From: Marchantia polymorpha subsp. ruderalis
Lineage: Eukaryota; Streptophyta; Marchantiopsida; Marchantiales; Marchantiaceae
NCBI GenBank assembly: GCA_037833965.1
Contig: AP031356.1
Location: forward strand, 11,182,501-11,246,500
Direction of reading: 5' to 3'
DNA length: 64,000 nucleotides
Shown: positions 24,031 through 36,800 of the stretch, in pieces
Layout of the letters: every line of letters starts with the position of its first letter
How positions within the stretch are numbered: the first letter of the stretch is position 1
The notes under the pieces: generated by a model
What the model was told of the DNA's origin: nothing
The model's database searches: none
Seen by the model: the letters and a program-made list of their open reading frames with translations, nothing else
Translations under genes and position numbers: made by a program

Positions 24031-27000
24031 AATAAGCTATATTTTGATGAAAAACTGATGTATGAATTCAATTTACGACGCAAAAGCGCTAATATAAAAC
24101 ACAAGAAAGTCAACATCAGGCAAATCATAGCTAAACAAGCAAAAGCAATCAAGAAAAATATAACAGACCAAATAGCTCCAAACGGCCATGCCCAAATCAA
24201 CCCCAATTTAGAAGAAGAATTACAAAAACATGTAAATACCAACTGCACTGGCCAAAAGTATATCAAGCTCAAACCGCAAAACAAATTGGAAGTCCAAACA
24301 AAAAATATCCATAAAGCAAGAGCTCATGTAGCCAAGCCTAGAAGAAGCACTCACAACACTAAGCGGAAAGAAGAAAGTAAAAAGAGTGGATTAAGAAGAG
24401 ATGTGAGAGAAGGCATGAACAAACCTCTAAATGAAAAGAATTCAAACAAAGAAAAGTTTGAAGCCGACAGTCTCACAACTTAGCCCACACGCACAAGCCG
24501 ATCCATAGCTGAATATTATATGTTAGAAAGATGCACCTTCAAGACAAACTATAGGACAACCAAATGTAACTTGAAACCTTGAAAATAAAGCTAGAATCTA
24601 CAAATCTCCTAGCAGAGGACAAAAACAAGAACAGTTTTTAACGCTGCGCTGTCGGATGGAAAGCTTCCGTTCTACCATCTACACTATCTAGATCATTCTA
24701 AACATTTGTTGAGCCATCTCTCAATTCTAGTAGTGAACTTACTAACTTATGAGTTTTGGAGCATTTAAGCAATGACCAATGAAAAAACTACATATGTTTG
24801 ACTCTTTGCAAAGAGCTATAACTTGCCTTATCAATAGTGTTGAGACCTCTTGCATTAAATTGACTTTAACATCAAGACTAGAATAAACAACCCAATACCT
24901 ACCAAGCCAAAGATGTCTACATATTTCCGTCATCATCATCCAATCAGCCCTGCCTTGAATATCACTTAATTTCCGCAATAAACTATATATTTGGATAGCT
25001 TCTACTCAAATAGAAATTTCCTAGTAAAGTTGCTAGTATGGGGTAAACTCATACTAACTAACATAAATAGTAAAAACATGAGAAAATGCTTTAAAGAATG
25101 AATCTATACCTTTTTTTAGAGTATATTGTGATTTTAGATGAAGCAATGATAATGAGAAGAGTAGCTTTACAAATTATTATATGTTTACTTCAAGTACTTG
25201 AGCTACTTGCTACTTGCTACTTTTCTACCAGTTTGGAAAAATAAAATAAAACAGAAGTCAGTTGTTTTATCTACATGAGATGCTGATATAATGCTTTTTC
25301 ATTAGTCATTGAAGAATGGTCAAGAAGAATGCTAAATGAGCTTGAATACCATCAACAAGCTGCAACTTTATTTATGTGTGATAATATTTAAACTATAGTT
25401 TGTTCAAAAAATTAGAACAAAAAATGATATTTTTTATTAAAAAAATTTCATAAAAACAAGAAAAAATTAAATTGTTAGACTTGTTTACTTTTCAACTCAT
25501 GACATGATTTCTTAATGTGTTTACTAATAAACTTCTTAAATTAAGAATATGACGTGCATATTAAAGAAAGTATTGAAATCTTCTTCTCGTTGAGCCATTC
25601 AGAGTGATAAGAATAGTAAGTCAAATAGGTTCTTTTTTATCTCTTCCATGTCAAGTTTAATTATCAATAAAAAATAACCGCCATGATGTTAATTTGAGGG
25701 TTTGTAAGAATAGCTCAAGTATGAGACGTTGATGTATATCTCATGCACATTTTAGTAAGAGTAGAAAAAATATCCTTTTTTACATAGATTTTGTTGTGAA
25801 ATCACAACCGAGGATGCTTGAGAGCTTGTGTAAGAGCTCCTCTTCCATCTAATCAAGTATTGCTTCAAGATGCTACTATTATCAAAACGATGATAGTCAT
25901 TGAGACGTTATTTTTTTTATTGTTGTAGCGAAATTCAAGCTATTTTGGAGTGGCCTATATAAATTACGCACAAACTTTGCACTTTAAAGCAAAAGGTGTA
26001 CTTTTTGTGTCATTTAGTACTAATTTATCGATCGAAATTGTTAGAGGATAATTAGTTATTAGTGGAGTTAAATTAGTTCGACTACTTAGTCTATGTGTTA
26101 TAACAGAGGTACATGTAACCTTCTAAGACATGCATTAGGGTTCAAGTTAAGAGATCTTGTTATAAGTGAATGTAGCATTAAATAGAATAATAATAAAAAT
26201 ATTTTTATCTATATTGATTTTATGAAATAAGTTTTTATGAGATAAAATTAAGTGAATATGAATGATTTCAATATTTTGTTTTGATTCTAAGGGTAAAGAT
26301 TAGATTCAACAAAAATGTAAAGCAATGAATTTTGAGTATTGAATTGAATGTCTCACATAGAGCTTACACAAATTTTTCTAAATATATTTATATATGATGG
26401 ATGTACGTAATAATTAGCACACACAATAATTATAACTTCAGTCAACAAAATGCAAGTGTAAACCGAAATTTGACACTACATTAATTAAAAAAAAGAATTC
26501 AAATTCAGTTTCCTTGGTGAGTTTTTACATATGAAGACTTCACCTTGAAGAATTCTTGAATCAAACATTGAATAAAACTGTTTTATAAGTCATAAAATGT
26601 TATGTTAAATTAAATTCATAAACAATCTTACACTCATTTTTTGACAAGAATATAATTGATGTGATAGTATTTGAGATTAAATGAGAATTTATTAACAGCT
26701 TTGTCAAATCACATGTTAGTTACTTATATCTTGATGTAAATTATATAAAAATTTAGATTCTAGATCTAAAATGAAGTTGTATCACACGGAAATGTCTAAA
26801 GTAGCACATTACTTCATTTTCACAATGTACAATGATAAATCAACTCCCGTGCAAAATTATCATATATGAAGAAAAATATTACTAACCATAAGATAACGAA
26901 GATAAATCATGTATCCTATGCTTTTGTCAATATAACACTAAAATGCTTATTATAATAAAATATAGTCTATGTGTCTGCAAGTTTCTAACACATATTTTAA

Positions 27001-28383
27001 TGAGATCATTACGACCAATACTACTATGTGACGAAGTGAACAACAGATTTGAGACTTTCATTAAACATGATGATTTTGTTTATCATCTAAATAAGAAATA
27101 CTTTGAGCTTATTCAAAAATATATTACATAATCCTACAGTGTTTTTATTTGATTTCAAAGCAAACAGAGATGTGTGCTCATCTTCACTTCACATTTGTGA
27201 TAGTGTGAGCAATAGAATATACTTTTTGTGGATATTTCAATCTACTATTAATGACATCCAAATTGACTAGATCTCGTTGGACTACATAGTCTACATAGAG
27301 AGAACATGTAATATTCTAACCATGAACTTTGGAAAATCTGATTATCGGTAGAAAATAGTTTAGTATGTAATCTCTCCAAGTTTCTATACTTTTTTTTACT
27401 TGGGAATCACATTCAACCCAATGGAATCACTAGCATTAAAATGAATTATACAAGATACGACTTATTTTAAAATTGTATATACACACTCTTAAGAAAAAAT
27501 ACAAAAAAATATTTCTTTTAGAAAGTGTCTAATTAGCCCTCCCTTATCGCTAATTAGCTCTTCTTTGCTTGGTAGATGCATGGTGATAGGTTACTTGGAT
27601 GAGTAGCAATCAGGGTAAGTTGTTCGACCAATCAGAGAATCGCATATACTAGGGTGAGTGCTAATTTGCCCTAAGTGAGAGATAACTAGCCCTCCCATTC
27701 TTTTAAATTGCACAAAGAACATACATAAAAGAAGTGAAGTAAACAAATCAAATATATATCGGAATTGATATTCAAACACCCATCCACACAAAGAAACATG
27801 AGTTTGTTGTTTTTAATTTTTGAGATTGTGAGTATAGAGCCAATCACATGAAAACTAAGCAGCGCCCTCAAACTCAGTTTCATGACTTAGAGCATCGTAA
27901 TTGCTAAAGAGTATTATACGGCAATCGTTTGGTTGAAAAACACTCAAAGTTATCGGGCACTCTAGCTGTTGTACAGTTGTTGGATCTATTAAAATGCACA
28001 AACAAGGTCTTCGGGCTCTTATTTGATTTCGAGTTTAAGGTCCTGTAACAAATGTATGCTTATACATAGCATAATCACAGTGTCTACCCAAACCGGGAAT
28101 AATGTGTTGGTAATACTACAATCAAGTCAAATTTCCTGTTTATTGACCGTACTAAGAAGTATCTCAATTCTGCAGACTAGATGACCCTCTGAGTCAGATT
28201 TTGCACAGTTATTCACTTCACTATTACTTTCTCCATTTCAAGGGGACGGCCAGGTGCATTGTCTAGGCTTCTTTTGGTGAGCTCAGAACGGATGAAAAGC
28301 TTGGAAACAATGACCACTCCTTGTGGTGCAAAACAAAAAATCAAAATAATTTGAATACTACAGACTCCAAACTAACTAACCCA
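24031..28383. other. AT-rich gene-poor block
   Basis: The 141-codon plus frame at 24058-24483 is Lys/Asn-rich with no recognised domain and sits in A-rich DNA, so it is probably chance. Nothing else of note is seen except AT-rich low-complexity stretches. Confidence 0.5.
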
Positions 28384-28765
28384 AACTACGAGAGAACACT
28401 CTAGGTAGTTAATTTTTATGTAGTGAAGCTATAGTGAATACATCAACGCGGTGGGACCCAAAGGGTCAAAAATCTAAAAAACACAATACAAATTACGAGA
28501 GAACACTCTAGCTAGTTAATTTTTAAGTAGGGAAGCTATAGTGAATACATCAACGCGGTGGGACCCAAAGGGTCAAAAATCTAAAAAACAGAATACAAAC
28601 TATGAGAGAACACTCTAGCTAGCTAAACACCTGGGGAAACTATAGTGAATAGAAAACCCAGAGGGTCAAAAATCTTAAAAAACACAATACAAACAATTAA
28701 ATTCCAAATTACTATGAAACACTTTAGTTAGTGTCAAAAACTAATAACATCCCTCATAAAACAAT
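28384..28765 (-). repeat. Dispersed element copy C, with an internal 107-bp triplication
   Basis: Three tandem units start at 28384, 28491 and 28598 (period 107 bp), each with GAGAGAACACTCTAG and, in the first two, GGGACCCAAAGGGTCAAAAA. Beyond them, AACTAATAACATCCCTCATAAAA (about 28740-28762) matches, in reverse complement, the 5' side of the copy at 34131. The whole block is therefore one member of the same dispersed family, inserted on the minus strand and later expanded. Confidence 0.75.
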
Positions 28766-29690
28766 CTAAATCACAAAGCTCGACCTCTACCGTCTTTTAT
28801 AGAGATTCTTCCTAGGATTCCTTATGCAACCATTAGAGCGGTCAGACCATCGTACGTGAGTAACCATGTACGGCAGTGGAACAGTGTAGCTATTGGATTC
28901 AAGAGAACATAAGGCCACGCTTGGTTAATTACACGCACGTTCATCTGTCTTTCTCAAAGTTTGAAATTTTTTTTATTAGTTTCAATATATGACGAGTGGT
29001 TCAGGCTGCTAACCCTAACGAAGTGTGTACTCCACAGAGCATCAACCATTATAACAGGGGACGATTCCTCCTCCCACTAAATAATATTCACAGAGTCCGG
29101 CATCTTCACTCCGCCATAATACGATCCCTCCACTACTCAACTCAAATTGGATTGATTTCAGGTACTGATACTATCAGTGTGTATGGAAACGGCTAGTTAT
29201 CACTCACCCTAGGTTAATCTTTCCATTTTTAGCACACTTCTCCCCCTTTACCTCTGTACTTGCATGGTATGGACCAATCAAAGATATCTCTTGTGAGTGA
29301 TAATTAACTTTAAGCGAGGGATAACTAAGCACTCTCCAAGTTATATTCCTAGTAATACTGTGAACACTACAGTATCTGGAACTAGAGAATAAACCAGAAC
29401 CATACGAATAATTCGATGCTGCATCTCTTGCCGTTTCTTGGTTTTTATTGTACACTGTTTCACTGCATGCACGCATGGCTCATAGTCTGCATGGAGACCA
29501 GCCACGACGTAGCTTTGACTCCCTTTGTATTGAGGTTTGCACATGATTTGTTCAGTCATTAATACCGAACCAACATCGGAATGCATGAATCATTACCGTA
29601 GAAAGGTGTCTTCCTAATAATGTGAAGAAGGGTCGTATCAAGAAACCTCTAACCACCTCACAGCGTCGAGTTCAAACCATAATAGGCTCG
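28766..29690. other. Intergenic DNA upstream of the CMT promoter region
   Basis: No gene recognised. Short open frames on both strands lack motifs. Confidence 0.4.
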
Positions 29691-30624
29691 ATCTGAATGG
29701 CCGAGGCCAAGTCAGCTAAAGGTCCGGTTAGTGGGCGAATTAGAGTACAGAGTAGTGGGTCCACGTATCGGACTCGAGCCCAAAGCCCACAGACGCATGG
29801 GAAAAGCAAAGCCAGCAGTGACGAGAATTTACAAAAGCGCCGAGGTAAAAAGTCGGAATTCCACGTCCGGTCGGGTACAGTAATTGGAAATTCGACAGCG
29901 GGCGCAATGCGGTTGAAACATGGAAGCGCCTACTTGGAAGTTGGACCTCGAGGAATCCGACGGCGATCGTCGTCGTCGTCGTCTTGTCATGTACATCGTA
30001 TTTACCGTTGCGCCGGCGGGGGTTGGGTCGGGGGTCAGAGTGGGAGGGAGGCTCGGTCGGGGGACGGGAGATGCGATGCGTCTTTCCCGCCATGGCGCCT
30101 CTGACTGGTCGCAGAGAATGAAGCTGGACTCTGTGGATTCCTGTTTGAACCGATTGGGGCTCGGGTCGTTTCACTTTTCCTCCGCCTGCCATCTCGACCC
30201 TTCGAGCTCCGGTCGAGAGCGGTGGAGCAGAGGATTTCATGCTGCCTGCACGGTTTGGCGCCTCTGTTCCTGAGGCAGCTGCTGCTGACGCAACGAGGGA
30301 CTCTGTTTCGGTAGACGCACTTCTGATCTAGTCAGAGCTTGCGCTTCAGGTGAGACAGGACGTCCTCTTTCTTGCCGAGCTCGATCTGTGCAATGTGGAT
30401 CAATTGCTCCCTCCCTCCCTCGGTCGATCTCCTCTGGTTTTGGCGTCAGATGATGTGAAGCACTAGCTTCTGTTGTGTTCCTCTGTCCGAATGGGCGTCT
30501 CCGCTCGTCCTCTTGCAGTCAGACAGAGCCGTTGTCGTCACATGCGGACGTGAAGTGTGCAGTCGCCGTCCATTTCTCGTTTCTTCATGAGGATTTCGCA
30601 GTGGCGAACGTACCAGCTGCACGT

Positions 30625-30667
<43 letters not shown>

Positions 30668-30875
30668 ATCTGAACGCAGCTGCACTGAAATTACCAGCCG
30701 CAGTTCACTTAGCCGCACTGCGGCTGCACTTGACTTAAGGTTCTGAGACTTCTGTCGTCTCGCTGATGTACTTCTTGGGAAAGTCGAACGTGGAAATAGC
30801 CACAGATCACCGAGTTGGTGCTTCTGTGAACACCTTCCCGCTCTAGCACTCGAGTTTGTATCTGTTCCAGAGCCA
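29691..30875 (+). promoter_or_regulatory. Probable promoter and 5' leader of the chromomethylase gene
   Basis: GC content rises here compared with the AT-rich block to the left, and CT-rich DNA (30397-30435) precedes the CMT start at 30876. Overlapping open frames on both strands (29697-30273) reflect the GC-rich composition and have no recognised domain. The transcription start cannot be placed by eye. Confidence 0.4.
30626..30667. repeat. 42-nt poly(C) tract
   Basis: An uninterrupted run of 42 C residues lies about 210 bp upstream of the CMT start codon, in the presumed leader or proximal promoter. The plus strand is C-rich, so a transcript crossing it would carry poly(C). Length may be affected by sequencing error. 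Confidence 0.95.
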
Positions 30876-33800
30876 ATGTCCCGAAAATTGGAGAGTGCAA
30901 TCCCGCTAGTGACTGTGGACGCCGATTTCGAGCCGGAGCGTGTTTCGAAGAAGACTGGTATAGTTTTTCTCTTTTAAAGCTGTAGATTTATTTTTTGTGC
31001 GTAATGTGCATGGAAGATCATTGGGACTGATCGAATTGTTGAGAAAGGGAAATTCTTTAAATTCTTTTTTAATCGCTACAGCGTCCTTCCAGACTCCGAA
31101 AGATGACTGCAGAAATCAGATTAGTCCTAGACACCTCTTTTTTAAACAGCCGCCTTTCTCAGCTCAACGCGTCAAGGCTGAACGGCTCAAGTGCCACAAG
31201 CTGTCAGTTGACGTGGCTTCGACTGCCTTTCATCTCAGTGTGCTCATCGTTTTGGAGCCTTACACCAAAATCACCCATTCTGGTGGTGTAGAATCTAAAT
31301 CAAGAGTCCGGTCTAGATTCGATTCCTGATCAGGCTGCCAAGCGAATTTGTATGATCCTCTTGTTTTAAGGATCTGAAGCTAATTTAGGTGCCTGAAGAG
31401 GGATTTAACATCCTGCGTGAGAAGGACTCTCTGCACGAAAAATAGGTCTCTCCCAACCCATCGTTATTAATTTACCGATGGCCATATCTTTCTTTCGAAG
31501 GTAGACAGCAATACAATTTTCTGTCCCTTATTATCCTCCATATGAGCTTCTGTTCGTAAACCGCTAGACCGGATGAAGCTGTCTGGTGTTTTCAACCTCG
31601 ACATGTAGTTTATGTCTTGCGGTTTGTACTCTCCTGCTGGCAACTAATCGCAACCGTGTTTCTGAGTTGATCATCCCCGAAATGTCTTCCCTACAGTTTG
31701 AGCTTTCCTGGTTCGAGCCAGGCAACCGTGTTACCACGCGATGTGGTATCGCTTTGCCTCTGAGGCTGTATATTATCATGGGGGAGGAATATTGTGCATT
31801 GGATCTACTAGTCTACGGAGGTCCAAGGACCTGGCCCTCCTACTCAAGAAAGAAGTTGCTTACCCCAAGATACCATCCCCGTTTTGTCTCAGATCTGCCT
31901 CTACAACAGATTTGCAGCCGGCTACTAGAGCTCCATACTGAAGGCGAACATTGGGATTACCTTCAGATTTTTTCAAACTTGATGTCTGAATCCATCCGCT
32001 CTGAACAAAGTGATACTCCTCTGCCGCACACACGGTATTCAGTAATGCAGTACCGATTGTCGAGTTTGAAGCGTAAAACTCACTCAGGATTGCCGTCCTC
32101 CTATCTGATGAGCTCATGGGAGAAGGGAGAAGGGAGAAGGGAGAAGGGAGAACGACGGGTGAAATGGAAATGTCTTTCTTATTGAAGAAAGTTGCTCGAT
32201 GTTCAAACTAAACTAACAACCAAACGCTTACTGGATCGTTCATGGTTGGCCAGATGATCAGCCAGCAGGATGGACTTTAGTTTACTGGTGGAGCAAGCAT
32301 ATTGAGCCTTATAAGCATTTAAACTGCATCAATGCTGTAATCTGATCCTCGAAGTACTAGGATTCCTAGAATGTTTGAACTCATTGGGAGCTGTCAATTC
32401 ATTGAGATCTTATCGATTGCTCTAAGTACATGCTCGAGTGAGGTACGTCTGGTTATTCACTCGATATGGACGATCGATCTATGTTCATTTCTCTGCATTG
32501 AGAGCCATTTGAGTTTTTCGATTTGAAGCCTCCAGTTGTCCTAAAGTTGGCAAGGTATGCCTGATTACAGTAACAGATTATATGAGTTAAGTTTGCCTTA
32601 GTTCACCTTGATTATGTCATCCTTTCAAGCGCCTGAGTCTAATCCCCGAGCTCCAGACATCAACTTCTGAAGTATTCGAAACAGCGACTGGATCTTATAT
32701 CGAAGTGTTTTGTATGGATATCGTAGTATGAACTGTTCTATCCTATTCCCTTCTCAAGATTTGTAATATAAAGCTCACATGCTGATAACCGTCTACACAA
32801 TTATCTCCCCAGTGCGGGTGATCTTACACAAAAAAACTACCTGCACTTCAATTGCAAGCTACATTAGTTTACACTGGGAAAACTAGGCAACCAGCGCGGA
32901 GGAGATTATAATCAATGCTACACAACCGTCATGTGTGACTAGTTGATAGATATCACCTTGTTACGATCAACTCATTCTGGGTACTAAATTGATGCCCACG
33001 ATTCAGATAATTACTGCTGCAAAATTTGGACGAAAGACGAAATGGATCAGTTTAGAGCTCTTTGTGATGCTAACTTCTCATGCCGTGCATTTTGAGATTT
33101 TGCAGTATCGAATCGCCCCTACTCCAAGGTCCTCGAAGATTGTTCCGAAGCCACAATGGTCATAAAGACAAAGAGGCGCTCATCAGATGGAGAATCAATA
33201 GAACCACGTCAAACAAGGTCGTCAACCCTCAGTCAATCCCTTGATAGCAGACCGACAAACAGAAAAAGGAAATCTGCTCCTAAAGTCAAAGCGGCTGCTA
33301 AAAGAGCAAGAAAGAAATCTCCAATTAAAGTAACTGTTCCCGACTTTGAGGAATTGTCCGATACCTCAGAACAAGAAGATGACCTAGGACCCAGCGAGAA
33401 GGAAGCGGGAAGTGACCAGGAAGGACTTGACATAGATGAGGAAGAGATCGGAGATGTTTCCGAACCTGATGATCTCCAAGAATCGGCACCGAAAGCTGTC
33501 AACAAAGAGCGTGTCACTATATCGTGTCGGTTTTTAGGAAAGCCCCTGCCGAGAGCAGAGGCCATCTCGAGATGGCCTCATCGTTATTCAGTTTTTGGCG
33601 ACGAAGAGGTGAGCATATAATCACGCCACTGCCTATGTCCAGTCTACTGGAAACATCGTTGAGTACAAAATGGAAATAGCTGTCCATCCGTTCATAGAAC
33701 AACGAGATGATGAATCTACATATGTTTATCAGCATCTCGATATTTTTGTCGCTCGTCACTGAAGTCTTACTGCACTGCCAATTCACATTGTAAGAACAAT

Positions 33801-36800
33801 GTGGAGTAGCAGAGTTATATGACTGAACGAACTCTATCTGTTCTGTTCCCCATGTTCCGCTTCCAGCACGAGTTTTTCAACGTATTTACGCAAATGTTTG
33901 CATGAGATCTCAGGACGGAGCATCCGATTCTGATGCCACGCGTGGAGGAAAGAAACCTTCTCCCGTTGGGTGAGTTTAGTGTACACACTCATCTGTCCGG
34001 AAAGAAATTGCATTGAGTAGGGTTAGAGCATCCGTCAAGCTCCAGAAGCAAAGTTTATGTCTAAACAAAGTTTATGATAAACTTTACCGTCCATATTTTT
34101 ATTCTTTACTGCAGCTTGAGCCTTATGATTTAGGTATTTTTATGAGGAATGTTATTAGTTTTCGTTCTAGTGCTCTTGGCACTAGCTAGGGGGTTCTTTT
34201 GGTTCTCTCCTGGTTTGGAGTTTGATTGTTTGTATTGTGTTTTTTAGCCTTTTGACCCTTTGGGTCCCACGGGCTTGATCTATTTACCATTTACCATTTA
34301 TTGTTTTGTACTTTGTGGTCCCCTGAGATGTATTTGTGCTAGATATCTGCCCACAATCCGAGAAGGGCTTACGAGTTGAACAAAAAGCTCAACCTTTGTA
34401 TCACATGTTCAAACGTTAGAATGAAGCTAATTTGATGATTTCTTGCGCACAATCAGGGAGGACGAGAGATGTCTGCACCACTACACAACAGCAGAAGTGG
34501 ATAAAAAGGCATATAAGATTGGCGACTGCGTTCATGTGAATGTGAGTCACTGAAACTTGAGAACAAAGAGCCCACTATTTTGAACTTACTTCTTGACGCA
34601 AATATTGTCATCTTGTAATTGTACTTTAGTCAAGCCGCCCCATGTGTATTTTCTCGTCCAAATACAAGCATGCCTGCCAATGAGCTTGAAATGGAAACAT
34701 CTTTCCTCATGTCCGTTGTACGTACACTGTGCACAGGCAGAAGCTGGATGCGATTATCTGGGAAGAATTCTCGAATTTTTTGAGTCAAGAGATAGAAGTA
34801 AATGGTTCCGTTGTCAATGGTTTTTTCGAGTTGAAGATACGGTACTACTCCGAACGCTTTTCCAAAGTCGAGATTTATTGAGTCTGCCTTTTACGCTTTT
34901 CTTAGCTTGAACAAAACTGTAGCTTGTGGTCATCCATGACAAGTGTTTTCTGATAGTTCTCTCGTATGTATGCAGGGAATTGGAAAGGATCTAAGCAATG
35001 GAATTGATCACAATTCCAAACGCGTGTTTTACTCGGAACAGGTGGACGATAATCCACTGGAGTGCATTGTCGAGAAGAAGAAAGTTATTAGAATAGCACC
35101 ACCGGTAAGAGTGCCTTAATTTTTCTTCCGGAACTCTCATTGTGTTCGTCAACTCTCAATCTTGTTATACAAGTATAATATAGATCACTGCTGGAGCCTG
35201 AACTCAGTTCAAGTCCAAGGTAGGGAATGAATGCAGAGATACTATAGGTAAGAACGCAGCTACCTTTCTAACAGGAATATCGGTATGCTCCTGGTTCTAT
35301 TGGAGCCGCATAGTTTCTGCGAAGAAAGACTACTCGGCTTACATAATGTCCCTTCAAAGACCACCTTATCAGACAAGCTTTGAGTACACTTTCAATATCA
35401 GCTCAAATGTGTTCGAGCTTTGCGAATCAATACTGTGAACGTGGTACGGTTGACAAAGGTTGTACATACAACCTATGAGAACCTACCAAGTTCACGTACA
35501 TTAGGTGTGTGAGGTTGTAGGAAGTAATAGTTTCCCTCCTCTAGATGTCCTTTACATCCCGTCCTTTTTGAAGATTATCGATATATGTAGCCGTATATAT
35601 GAACATATGGCACGGCGAAACCTTAATATTCACTACGTGAAGAGTCAAAATTCCACTGTTCTTGTTTGCTGACTTTCTTCGAGGTAGAGAACAAAGGCAA
35701 TGAGGTCAGTTTTACATATTGAAGAGGCATCACTCTTCAACTACGAACCAAGGGATGAACAAACACAAAAAGCCATAGAAGAGTGTATTCGAAGATTGGC
35801 AGCTTCATATTCCTTCTCTAAGACCAACTAAATGGTAGTGATCTGCGCTGGTTGGAAAACGTACGTGGTTCAAAATATGGAGTTAATTTTTAAAATCACA
35901 ACTTATATGGCTTATTGTGTTTGTTATCCACCTGTAAGCTTGGACCTGTAAGTTCTAGAGAAGTTGGTCTTAGAGAAGGAATATAAAGCTGCCAATCTTC
36001 GATATTGAATACAGCTTTGCCATTATTTTTGGACGAAACCTGGTTTTTCGAAGGGCTGGAAATCCAAAGCTCTCGACCAACGGCCCAAAGAAATTCAAGC
36101 CATTGTTTTGTAAAGAATTGAATGCCCATCCAGCTAGTACCGTCTGCACATCTTCCTGTATGGTATCCTTGTTAAAGGGACGAGCTAGATTGCTACGTAC
36201 GCTGGACAGGGACCATATTAAGTTGTTATAGGGATGCACGCATTAACCGTGGATATCAGTTGTTCAAGGAAGTAGTCAGGAAATTAGAAGAATCCTTGTC
36301 AGGTTCGCTTGGAAGGAAATTGAGACATCTTATCGATATCTAGAACGCCTGGAGATTTCTGCATTGGACTCTTCCAGCACGCAAGGTGTCTCTCCTACTT
36401 TGTTAATGTAGCTGTTACAAATCTCCCACGAGTACCCAACAATTCTAAGAAGTTGAAGAATACTTCTTACCTTTACTCATGATCATTCCGAAACCTAAGC
36501 GTGTTGTGAGAGTCAGCTGTTTCTGACCTTGTATACTGGTTGCATCACCTTTCCTGAAGGGGGTCGTTTTTTGATGTGTCTTTATTAGCTCTCCATCAGA
36601 GTGCTTTCCTTTCGTGTTTCTTGTAGCAAAGTTTCAGTTCTCCTGTAGGGGTTGGTTCGTAAGAGTATTCTTCGTTCTTACGCAAACGATGGGAAGTATA
36701 TTAGCCCTTGAGCTTCACCTATTTTGAAACCTTTTGGCTCTCCTTTATGCCATTACAAGCATATGCTTGTGAGTACATCGAATGCACTACTTTCATACGG

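Noticed and set aside
24058-24483. 141-codon Lys/Asn-rich frame
   Set aside because: Composition follows the A-rich DNA, no recognised domain, and it follows a decayed Copia fragment without matching RNase H.
29697-30273. Long overlapping frames on both strands (135, 166 and 117 codons)
   Set aside because: Mutually overlapping, Arg/Ser/Gly-rich, no motif; more likely CMT promoter and leader DNA.
30446-30738. Frames with poly-Pro or poly-Gly
   Set aside because: They are translations of the poly(C) tract and have no coding support.
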